NCBI GenBank assembly: GCA_039030175.1
Contig: JBCCER010000053.1
Span: 1-26,918, forward strand
Reading direction: 5' to 3'
DNA length: 26,918 nt
From: JANQGH01 sp039030175
GTDB lineage: Bacteria > Pseudomonadota > Alphaproteobacteria > DSM-16000 > Inquilinaceae
Shown: positions 1 through 7,303 of the stretch, in pieces
How the letters are laid out: every line of letters begins with the position of its first letter
Position numbering within the stretch: position 1 is the first letter of the stretch
Position numbers and translations under genes: made by a program
The notes under the pieces: generated by a model
Told to the model about the DNA's origin: nothing
Seen by the model: only the letters and a program-made list of their open reading frames with translations
Database searches by the model: none

Positions 1-27
1 GCTTTTTCGTGAGTTATTTCGGGATCA

Positions 28-1086
28 TTAGGCCGCGAGCGCAGGGTCGTGTGGGCGGAACTTCCTCTCTGCCAGCAGGTCCGCGGCGGCACTGGTCGCG
101 ATGTCTAGCGCGTCCGCCTGCTCTAAAATCCGGCGCGTGATATCCCGAATATTTTCGATCTTGCGCGTCGTTTCGTCGGTGTCGTGGCCGAGCGTTGCCT
201 CGGCCACAGTGATCAGCCCACCAGCATTGATCACGTAGTCTGGCGCATAGACAATCCCGCGTTGGCGCAGGACAACGCCGTGCTCGGGCCGCGCCAGCGG
301 ATTGTTAGCCGAACCGGCGACAACCTTGGCTTTCAGCTCGGTTACGGTTTGGTCGTTGATTGTGCCGCCCAGGGCGCAGGGCGCGTAAATATCAGCGTCG
401 ACTGCATGGATATCATCGCTGCCGACCGCTATGGCACCAAACTCGCTTACGGCACGGTCGACGGCTGCTTGATCGATATCGGAAACGATGAGGCGCGCGC
501 CGGCTTCGAGAAGGTATCGGCACAGATGTGTGCCTACGTTGCCCAGACCTTGGATCGCGACCGTTCTGTTTGCCAGACCTTCGCGCCAACCCGCATGTTC
601 GGCTGCCGCCAGCATGCCGTAGAAAACTCCCAAGGCGGTTGCGGGCGACGGGTCGCCGGTTCCGCCCATGGCTTCAGGCAGGCCGCTGACATGGTCGGTT
701 TCCGTGCTGATTTCGACCATATCGTCGGCCGTGGTGCCGACATCCTCGGCGACGATGTAGCGTCCGCCAAGCTGCTCGACCGCTCGGCCCATGGCGCGCA
801 TTAATGCCTTGGATTTGTCGCGGCGCGAATCGCCGATAATCACGGATTTCCCGCCGCCAAGTTTCAGATCCGCGATCGCGGCCTTGTAGGTCATACCGCG
901 CGATAGGCGCAAGACGTCGCGAAGCGCGGCCCGTTCGCTGGGGTAGTTCCACATTCGACATCCGCCGAGGGATGGACCTCGACCGGTGTCATGGATCGCA
1001 ATGATGGTGCGAAGTCCGGTTTCGGAATCGCCGCAATGGATGACTTGTTCATGATTGTCGAAATCCGTTGTTTCGAAGATCGACAT
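28..1086 (-). CDS. Leucine (Glu/Leu/Phe/Val) dehydrogenase
   Basis: NAD-dependent oxidative deamination of branched-chain amino acids to 2-oxo acids in the cytosol. The protein is 352 residues, normal for leucine dehydrogenases. The substrate-binding lysine is in MTYK (K68) and the catalytic lysine in LGGGK (K80), the numbering known from Bacillus leucine dehydrogenase. The dinucleotide-binding loop GLGNVG is at 180-185. I start at the ATG at 1086 because GGAGG lies 7 bases upstream; an in-frame codon further upstream would add ten residues but has no such site. A perfect 17-bp palindrome sits immediately upstream of the ribosome site and may be its operator. Preference for Leu, Val or Phe cannot be read from sequence alone, so phenylalanine or valine dehydrogenase remain alternatives. 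The family call is firm. Confidence 0.93.
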   Translation of the reverse strand: MSIFETTDFDNHEQVIHCGDSETGLRTIIAIHDTGRGPSLGGCRMWNYPSERAALRDVLRLSRGMTYKAAIADLKLGGGKSVIIGDSRRDKSKALMRAMGRAVEQLGGRYIVAEDVGTTADDMVEISTETDHVSGLPEAMGGTGDPSPATALGVFYGMLAAAEHAGWREGLANRTVAIQGLGNVGTHLCRYLLEAGARLIVSDIDQAAVDRAVSEFGAIAVGSDDIHAVDADIYAPCALGGTINDQTVTELKAKVVAGSANNPLARPEHGVVLRQRGIVYAPDYVINAGGLITVAEATLGHDTDETTRKIENIRDITRRILEQADALDIATSAAADLLAERKFRPHDPALAA

Positions 1087-1099
1087 GGGGTTTCCTCCA

Positions 1100-1116
1100 A
1101 TGTTGCGTTGCAACAT
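1100..1116. promoter_or_regulatory. Palindromic operator candidate before the leucine dehydrogenase gene
   Basis: ATGTTGC and GCAACAT form perfect 7-bp arms around GTT. The site lies 14 bases from the dehydrogenase ATG, abutting its GGAGG ribosome-binding sequence, within the divergent gap shared with the nucleoside hydrolase gene. The position would suit a repressor or Lrp/AsnC-like regulator, but the regulator is unknown. I see no other clear element in the rest of the gap (1117-1363). Confidence 0.45.
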
Positions 1117-1363
1117 AAGCGTCTAGTTTCGCTCGACTTAATTAGAGTTTTGCAGATCCGTGAGCGCCTTCAATAGCTTTCGAATGGTGCGAAAAAGAAA
1201 GCAGCAAAGTAAGCAGAGGTTTGCTGGACAGAGGTTGCCGCGACCCATTGCGGAGCAGGTTCCGCAATATTCTTTCGCCTCGGATCGGGCATGCCTGGGT
1301 CGACTTGCGCGGTGGCCGTCGGGATGTTAGCGAGGCGCTCTCGTCAAACAGAGGATCAGGCCC

Positions 1364-2302
1364 ATGTCGCCGCGCAAGATCATCATCGATACGGACCCTG
1401 GTCAGGATGACGCCATCGCGATCCTGGCCGCCCTTGGCTCGCCCGAGTTGGAGGTGATGGGCATCACCGCGGTCGCCGGAAACGTACCGTTGCCGCTGAC
1501 CCAACTTAACGCAAGGAAACTTTGCGAACTGGCAGGCCGTCCCGACATCAAGGTATTCGCGGGCTGCTCTCGGCCGATGGTACGCGACTTGGTCACGGCG
1601 GAGGAGGTGCACGGCAAGACCGGCCTCGACGGGCCGGATTTGCCAGAACCCACGATGCAGCTGCAACCGCAGCACGCCATCGACTGGATCATCGAGACAT
1701 TGATGAATGAGCCGTCCGGCACGGTAACGCTCTGTCCGCTTGGTCCACTAACCAACATCGCGATGGCCATGGTCAAGGAACCAGCGATCGTGCCCCGGAT
1801 CCAGGAGATTGTCCTGATGGGCGGCGGTTACTTTGAAGGTGGCAACACAACGCCGGCCGCGGAGTTCAACATCTTTGTCGACCCCCATGCCGCCCACGTC
1901 GTCTTTTCAAGTGGCGCAAAGCTGGTCAAGGCGCCGCTTGATGTGACGCATAAGGCCCTGATGGACCGCAAGTTTATCGACGATCTCCGAGCGCTGGGAA
2001 CCGCCGTTGGTATCGCTTCGGCCGAGATGCTGGACTTCTATGAGCGTTTCGATGTGGAGCGCTATGGTAACGATGGTGGTCCGCTGCATGATCCTTGTGT
2101 GATCGCTTTTCTTTTGAAGCCCGACCTTTTCGTTGGGAAGCAATGCGCAGTGGCGATCGATATCCACTCGGAATTGTCCATGGGCGCTACTCTTGTCGAT
2201 TGGTGGGGGCAAACGGACAAACCGAAAAACTGTTTCGTTTTAAACAAAGTGGATGCGGAAGGGTTCTTCGCTCTGTTGTTGGAACGTCTGGCGCGGCTTT
2301 AG
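1364..2302 (+). CDS. Inosine-uridine preferring nucleoside hydrolase family protein
   Basis: Hydrolyses the N-glycosidic bond of ribonucleosides to a base and ribose, for salvage. The N-terminal calcium- and ribose-binding motif DTDPGQDD is at residues 9-16. The conserved C-terminal block with the catalytic-type histidine, PLHDP, has H242-D243. An LMGGG loop lies around 151-155. The protein is 312 residues, typical for the family, with no signal peptide, so it should be cytosolic. The ATG has an AGAGGA ribosome site 9 bases upstream. It is divergent from the leucine dehydrogenase gene and followed after 54 bases by a small secreted protein gene on the same strand. Base specificity (purine, pyrimidine or mixed) cannot be decided here. 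Confidence 0.93.
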   Translation: MSPRKIIIDTDPGQDDAIAILAALGSPELEVMGITAVAGNVPLPLTQLNARKLCELAGRPDIKVFAGCSRPMVRDLVTAEEVHGKTGLDGPDLPEPTMQLQPQHAIDWIIETLMNEPSGTVTLCPLGPLTNIAMAMVKEPAIVPRIQEIVLMGGGYFEGGNTTPAAEFNIFVDPHAAHVVFSSGAKLVKAPLDVTHKALMDRKFIDDLRALGTAVGIASAEMLDFYERFDVERYGNDGGPLHDPCVIAFLLKPDLFVGKQCAVAIDIHSELSMGATLVDWWGQTDKPKNCFVLNKVDAEGFFALLLERLARL

Positions 2303-2356
2303 GCTAGCGCGTGCCATTAATTCCTTGTTCTCTCTTGCATGGGTGAAGGTGTTCCG

Positions 2357-2845
2357 ATGCGAAAAAGCTCACTTTCAATGGTTGCCGGCTCTGCCCTTTC
2401 TTTAGCGTTTACCATTACGGTTTCCGCGAGTGCCCAGACAGCTGATCTAGTGTGCGGTTCGTTTGGCTTGGTCGGGGTGAACAAGACAACGAACATCATC
2501 GATCATCCTCCTGAAGGGGACAGCCCTGGCGACATTCGTGTCGGGCTGCGAGAACTTGCCGATCAAGATGGCAACCCGGCCGGCGCCCTATACTTCGTGT
2601 CGACCCTTGCCCAGCTGAGCGATGAGGGGGAGCATCTTTTTGTGGCCGACTTTCAGGTGGATCTTCCAGACGGGCTGCTTGTCGGATCGACGAATTTTCA
2701 GCGTGTCAACGACACGACGCAGGAATCTGCACCGTTGGTCATTGTAATCACGGGCGGTAGCGGCGCTTATCGGGGTGCTTCAGGGGTTCTAGAGATCGAG
2801 TCAGGCGACCGACCGAGCTACAGCTTCGATCTCGATTGCAGATAG
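2357..2845 (+). CDS. Secreted small protein, allene-oxide-cyclase/dirigent barrel-like
   Basis: About 162 residues. The first 26 form a classical signal peptide: a basic start, a hydrophobic core and a SASA-Q type cleavage region. The mature part has alternating beta-type segments and ends with VITGGSGAYRGASGVLEI. That resembles the 'ITGGTGxYxGAxG' motif of allene oxide cyclase and dirigent barrel proteins, so I infer a small periplasmic or secreted beta-barrel; an enzymatic role should not be assumed. Two cysteines (C in LVCGS and the penultimate C) could form a disulfide. I chose the ATG at 2357 because GAAGG lies 7 bases upstream and the signal peptide starts there; an ATG at 2339 is possible. 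Its stop codon abuts the stop of the convergent alanine dehydrogenase gene with no bases between. Confidence 0.7.
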   Translation: MRKSSLSMVAGSALSLAFTITVSASAQTADLVCGSFGLVGVNKTTNIIDHPPEGDSPGDIRVGLRELADQDGNPAGALYFVSTLAQLSDEGEHLFVADFQVDLPDGLLVGSTNFQRVNDTTQESAPLVIVITGGSGAYRGASGVLEIESGDRPSYSFDLDCR

Positions 2846-3964
2846 TTAGAGACCGAGTGCCTCTTCCGGCGGGGTAAAGCCCAGCGACTGGGCTTCGGCG
2901 ACGAATTGGTTCGTCACCCGGCCGCCATGGATGTTCAGTCCGCGACGCAAATGCTCATCTTCGTAGAGCGCCTTGCGATAACCCTTGTTCGCTAGGGCCA
3001 CCACAAAGGGCAAGGTGGCATTGTTGAGAGCGAAGGTTGAGGTGCGGGCGACGGCACCGGGCATATTCGCCACGCAATAGTGGACCACCTCGTCGACCAC
3101 ATAGGTGGGGTCGGCATGGGTCGTCGGGCGCGAGGTTTCGAAACAGCCACCTTGATCGATCGCAACGTCGACCAGGACCGAGCCGGGGCGCATGCCGCGC
3201 ACCATCTCAGCCGTGACCAGCTTTGGAGCGGCGGCGCCGGGAACGAGAACCGCGCCAATCACCAGGTCCGCGTCAAGGACCTCCGACTCGATCGCAGCGA
3301 CCGTCGAATAGATCGTGCTAATCCGGCTCCCGTAGTGAAGGTCGAGTTCCTTCAACCTGTGAAGGTTTCTGTCGATTACCGTCACGTGGGCTTCCAGACC
3401 CATGGCCATACGAATGGAATTCGTTCCGACCACACCACCGCCAATAACGACGACTTTTGCCGCCGGCACACCGGGCACGCCACCGAGCAAGACGCCACGT
3501 CCCCCGACCGGCTTTTCCAGACAATGGGCGCCCGCCTGGATCGCCATACGTCCAGCCACCTCGCTCATGGGCGATAGCAAGGGGAGGCCCCCTTGGGCGT
3601 CCGTGACGGTCTCGTAGGCGATGGCTGTAGCGCCCGACTTCAGCAGAGCCTCCGTCTGCTCCGGGTCCGGCGCGAGATGCAAATAGGTGAACAAGATCTG
3701 GTCGTTGCGCAGCATCGCGCATTCGTTCGGCTGCGGTTCCTTGACCTTCACCACAAGGTCAGCCCGAGCAAAGACTTCCTCGGCACCTGCAACGATTTCC
3801 GCACCTGCCGTCTGGTATAGGTCGTCGGCGAGGTCGATCTCGCTGCCCGCACCGCTTTCGACGACTACGTCGTGCCCATTGTAGACCAGTTCGCGCACCG
3901 AAGAGGGCGTCAGCCCGACGCGGCTCTCCTGGTCTTTGATCTCCTTGGGTAGGCCGACGATCAT
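2846..3964 (-). CDS. ald: Alanine dehydrogenase
   Basis: NAD-dependent interconversion of L-alanine with pyruvate and ammonia, cytosolic. The protein is 372 residues, the usual length. The N-terminal signature MIVGLPKEIK is present, as are the substrate lysine in KVKEPQ (K75) and the conserved histidine in YLHLA (H96). The dinucleotide loop GGGVVG is at 175-180. The ATG at 3964 matches the family N-terminus and has GGAG upstream; a longer version would need an ATT start. It is the last gene of a closely spaced minus-strand run, 22 bases after the isomerase gene, and converges directly on the secreted small protein gene. Confidence 0.96.
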   Translation of the reverse strand: MIVGLPKEIKDQESRVGLTPSSVRELVYNGHDVVVESGAGSEIDLADDLYQTAGAEIVAGAEEVFARADLVVKVKEPQPNECAMLRNDQILFTYLHLAPDPEQTEALLKSGATAIAYETVTDAQGGLPLLSPMSEVAGRMAIQAGAHCLEKPVGGRGVLLGGVPGVPAAKVVVIGGGVVGTNSIRMAMGLEAHVTVIDRNLHRLKELDLHYGSRISTIYSTVAAIESEVLDADLVIGAVLVPGAAAPKLVTAEMVRGMRPGSVLVDVAIDQGGCFETSRPTTHADPTYVVDEVVHYCVANMPGAVARTSTFALNNATLPFVVALANKGYRKALYEDEHLRRGLNIHGGRVTNQFVAEAQSLGFTPPEEALGL

Positions 3965-3986
3965 GTTCGGTTTCTCCAATTAGGGC

Positions 3987-4607
3987 TTAGGTCGCATCCG
4001 TTGCTAGCGCACGCTCAAGAAAGTCCAGACGGTCCTGTCCCCAAAACAGCTCGCCGTCGAGAACATATGTGGGCGCCCCAAAGACCTGACGACCGATGGC
4101 TTCGTTCGTGTTGGCTTCGAAGAGTGCAGCCGTCTCCGGCTTGTCCGCCTCTTCCAGCAAGGCCTCGCCTTCCATTCCGCAGGTCAGGGCGATCTCTCCG
4201 ATCGTATGCGGGTCGGCAATGTCCTGCTCTTCGATCCAGACCCCTTGCATCAGGGCCAAGGTCAGGCCGAACGCATCCTGGTGCAGCCGCTGCGCCGCGA
4301 TGACGACTCGGTTTGCCAAATCCGCCGATACCGGGAAATGCTTAGGCGTGCGGATGATCGGCACATCCAAGTGGACGGACCATCGGTCCAACTCGATCAG
4401 TCGATAAGCCTGTCGCTGGGGTGGGCGTTTTTTGAGCGGCAGCCCACCAGAGACTTTGAAGATCGCGCCGTAGTCGCAGGGTTTGAGACTGATGGTCGCT
4501 CCGGCTTCTGCGGCAATCTCCTTCAAACGCAGATGCCCCAAATACGACCATGGAGATTCGACAGTTAAGTAGTAGTCGATTGTGCGATCGTTGGGCGCGC
4601 TGGCCAT
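3987..4607 (-). CDS. 2-hydroxychromene-2-carboxylate isomerase-like, DsbA-fold (kappa-class GST-like) protein
   Basis: 206 residues of the thioredoxin-like DsbA superfamily. The family includes the glutathione-dependent isomerase of naphthalene catabolism and many uncharacterised relatives. The N-terminal active-site region is TVESPWSYLG, with the serine (S18) in place of a redox cysteine pair. The cis-proline loop is in FGAPTYV, and the C-terminal motif LFWGQDRLDFLE is typical. No aromatic-degradation genes lie nearby, so the naphthalene role should not be inferred; a glutathione-dependent isomerase or transferase on an unknown substrate is safer. The stop of the zinc-ribbon gene is only 6 bases upstream of its ATG and no good ribosome site is seen, which suggests translational coupling. 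Confidence 0.88.
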   Translation of the reverse strand: MASAPNDRTIDYYLTVESPWSYLGHLRLKEIAAEAGATISLKPCDYGAIFKVSGGLPLKKRPPQRQAYRLIELDRWSVHLDVPIIRTPKHFPVSADLANRVVIAAQRLHQDAFGLTLALMQGVWIEEQDIADPHTIGEIALTCGMEGEALLEEADKPETAALFEANTNEAIGRQVFGAPTYVLDGELFWGQDRLDFLERALATDAT

Positions 4608-4613
4608 CGCTGG

Positions 4614-5903
4614 TTACTTTCCGTCGGTGCTTGCAGGTGCCGTTGTGGTCGGCTGGCTTTGGATGCTTGGCGGATTGGCGTCGGCGAATGTTGTGTAGCC
4701 GAAATAGATGGCCCCGGCGATCACCAGGCCGGCGAGCACGGCGCCGGCAATCTTGACCCAACTCCACGGCCGCTCGCCCTGGACCTCGCCAGTGCGTCCA
4801 TTCACCAAGACGTTGTAGGTCTTGTTGTTGAACCGATAGGCGCCAAGCCAGACCGGCAGCAAGATGTGCTTGTAGGTCACGTCCTGATGACGGGTCGACA
4901 GGCTGGTGATGCGTTGTGTATCGCCGCCGATATCGCGCCTCACGTCACCGCGGATCACCCGATCCATATGGTCTTGGGCAATGCCGAAGCCTTCGCGGAC
5001 ATCAATATTATAGGTCTCCGACCGAAAACCCGCCAAATAGCGTTCGTCATATCCGGCCAGATTGTGCAGATCCCAGGGTTCCAGCTTATCGGCATATTTG
5101 CGCGGCAGCTTATTGTCGCCCAGCACCAGCACATCGTCGAAGAAGCGGTTGACCCGCCCTGAGACAGGCCGCCAGCGCACCTTCCGGACCATCCGCGTTC
5201 GGGTGACCGACTTGCCGTTTACGGTCGTCGTGTAAGTCTGCGGAACATAATAGTAAGTCCCGCGCATGCCCGTATAACTTGAGTTTGTTTGGCTATCGTA
5301 GGTCCAGTAGGGCACGTACATGCCGGCGAACGCGTCGTCTGCCCTGGCATATTGCTTCAGCTTATTGGGCGCAAACCACAACCCACCAACCCATTTGCGA
5401 AACTCCTGCCGGGCACGCTTGCCGTCGATATCGAACGGCAATACGCCCCGCGGCCGCAACAGCGTATGGGTCTGCGGCTGTGCGACCACGTTGGTTCCAC
5501 AGAACGGGCAGGCGTCGGAGTGGACCTCCGGGTCCATCGTAAACTGCGCACCGCAGGTGTCGCACTTGACTGTCTGGACCTCGATCGTATCGCTCTGGCT
5601 GGCACCTGCCGCCAAAGCAGCTTCGAAGTCCAGTTCCTCCAACGTCTCGTTGTTTTCGGCGATCGGGTTTTCATGACCGCAATACTCACAAACGATCGCA
5701 TCCGCGCCCGGCTGGAACTTAAGCAAGGCCCCGCAATCGGCGCAGGGAAACTGCGTCGGATCGCTCGCGTCTTCGTCTTCGACGATCTCGGCACCGGGCG
5801 GCGGCTGGGCGTCGGTTGCGTCGTCTTCCTCATCGACGGGACGGTCCGAGCCGACACGGGGTAGCTCGTCAGGGTCCATGGGTGGAGGGATTGATCGAGA
5901 CAC
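4614..5903 (-). CDS. Double zinc-ribbon membrane-anchored protein
   Basis: About 429 residues with a GTG start (an in-frame ATG at 5879 would remove eight). The N-terminus is acidic and proline-rich. Two CxxC...CxxC zinc ribbons follow: C54/C57 with C72/C75, and C114/C117 with C132/C135. A long middle region is rich in tyrosine and tryptophan (the YVPYWTYDSQ area). One transmembrane helix lies near 383-406, with a short Thr/Pro/Ser tail. Such proteins are often misannotated as 'primosomal protein N-prime/helicase'; no helicase motif is visible. It lies 42 bases after the SPFH gene on the same strand, so the two probably act together at the membrane. Family recognition is good; biochemical function is unknown. 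Confidence 0.85.
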   Translation of the reverse strand: MSRSIPPPMDPDELPRVGSDRPVDEEDDATDAQPPPGAEIVEDEDASDPTQFPCADCGALLKFQPGADAIVCEYCGHENPIAENNETLEELDFEAALAAGASQSDTIEVQTVKCDTCGAQFTMDPEVHSDACPFCGTNVVAQPQTHTLLRPRGVLPFDIDGKRARQEFRKWVGGLWFAPNKLKQYARADDAFAGMYVPYWTYDSQTNSSYTGMRGTYYYVPQTYTTTVNGKSVTRTRMVRKVRWRPVSGRVNRFFDDVLVLGDNKLPRKYADKLEPWDLHNLAGYDERYLAGFRSETYNIDVREGFGIAQDHMDRVIRGDVRRDIGGDTQRITSLSTRHQDVTYKHILLPVWLGAYRFNNKTYNVLVNGRTGEVQGERPWSWVKIAGAVLAGLVIAGAIYFGYTTFADANPPSIQSQPTTTAPASTDGK

Positions 5904-5945
5904 GTGGGCAATCGCCTTCGTGGTTTGCGCTTGGGTTGACGGGCC

Positions 5946-7052
5946 TTAAGTCGGAAGCGGTGGTGGGCCGCCTTGGAACAGGCTGGCCAGCGCCGCGACC
6001 TCTGCTGCCTTGGTCCAAGTAGCCATGCCCTGGGCCCAGACCAGTGAGTTTTTGGTTAGGCGTCCTGCGTTCTTTTCGCCTTGCAGGCCATTCATGTCGA
6101 ATGGTCCAGTTTGCTGGCCATTGACCGCCACATAGTAAGAAATGCCAGGAGGTAGGGGTGGTGGACCGGCAGCCGGCGGCGCTGTTTGAGGCTGCTGCTG
6201 CGTCGCCATCGCTTGGCCCATCTGATTGGCCATGGCAAAGCCCATACCCATTCCCATACCGCCAGCCGCCATACCACCCGGATTTTCCGCCGCAGCCGTG
6301 ATTGCTTCGGCCGTCTGATATTGAGTATAGCGGCTTAGATCGCCGATAACGCCCATCGACGTGCGCTTGTCCAGCGCTTCCTCAACAGCCGGCGGCAACG
6401 AGATGTTCTCGATCAGCAAGGTCGGAATGTCGAGGCCATACTCTTCAAAGGACGGCCGGATGCGATCGGCGACGAACTTGCCCAACTCATCGTAGTTTGC
6501 CGCCAGATCCAGTACAGGGATGCGCGATCCGCCAACAATGTTGGCAAACCGGCTGACGATCAGATTGCGCAACTGGTTGGTGATCTCGTCGATGGTAAAA
6601 TGACCGTCGGTGCCGACAATCTCGCGGATCAGCGCCGCCGCGTCTGTCGCTTGCATCGTATAGGTGCCAAACGCGCGCAGGCGAACCGGGCCGAACTCCG
6701 GATCGCGCAGCATGATCGGGTTCTTCGTGCCCCATTTCAGGTCTGTGAAACGGCGCGTGCTGACGAAGTAAACCTCGGCCTTGAAGGGACTGTTGAACCC
6801 GTACTTCCAGCCTTGCAGAGTGGAGAGGATCGGCAGGTTCTGCGTCTCCAAATCGTACATGCCCGGGGCGAAAATGTCGGCCAGCTCGCCCTCGTTGACG
6901 AAGACGGCCGTCTGGCCTTCGCGGACCGTCAGCTTGGCGCCGTTCTTGATTTCGTTGCCGTAGCGCTCAAACCGGTAGACCAGCGTGTCATTGCTATCAT
7001 CGGTCCATTCGATGATGTCGATGAATTCGCCGAGCAGCTTGTTCCAAATCAT
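5946..7052 (-). CDS. SPFH (stomatin/prohibitin-like) domain protein with C-terminal GYF_2 domain
   Basis: 368 residues. The N-terminus (MIWNKLLGEFIDIIEW) and the following region match the SPFH 'virion core protein-like' family, domain about 20-245. A Gly/Met/Gln/Pro-rich linker (about 255-302) leads to a GYF_2 (DUF4339) domain at about 303-355, recognisable by YYVAVNGQQTGPF and the LVWAQGMATW block, and a proline-rich end GGPPPLPT. There is no signal peptide or clear transmembrane helix, so it is likely a membrane-associated oligomer on the cytoplasmic face. It is first in a minus-strand run with the zinc-ribbon membrane protein. The ATG has only a weak ribosome site. In the 251-base gap upstream I see only a short direct repeat, CAAGCGG twice 12 bases apart around 7191-7210. 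Confidence 0.87.
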   Translation of the reverse strand: MIWNKLLGEFIDIIEWTDDSNDTLVYRFERYGNEIKNGAKLTVREGQTAVFVNEGELADIFAPGMYDLETQNLPILSTLQGWKYGFNSPFKAEVYFVSTRRFTDLKWGTKNPIMLRDPEFGPVRLRAFGTYTMQATDAAALIREIVGTDGHFTIDEITNQLRNLIVSRFANIVGGSRIPVLDLAANYDELGKFVADRIRPSFEEYGLDIPTLLIENISLPPAVEEALDKRTSMGVIGDLSRYTQYQTAEAITAAAENPGGMAAGGMGMGMGFAMANQMGQAMATQQQPQTAPPAAGPPPLPPGISYYVAVNGQQTGPFDMNGLQGEKNAGRLTKNSLVWAQGMATWTKAAEVAALASLFQGGPPPLPT

Positions 7053-7303
7053 GGTGCGAGTATCCGTTGATCTAAGTTCACGTCACAGACCGAGAGCTAA
7101 AGACGGGGAAACCTGAACTATCGAGCGATTCAAATCAATCCGCCCGGAGGCAGGTCGGCCCGTCGGCGTCGCTCAAAAATGGTTCGATAACAAGCGGCAA
7201 TCAAGCGGTTCTGGCGTTAACATCCCGTCAACGTAGCGCGCGGAAGCGCCTAGTTGACTGCCGAGAAAAACTGTTCGGTACTCTCCACCACTACCGCATC
7301 GCA

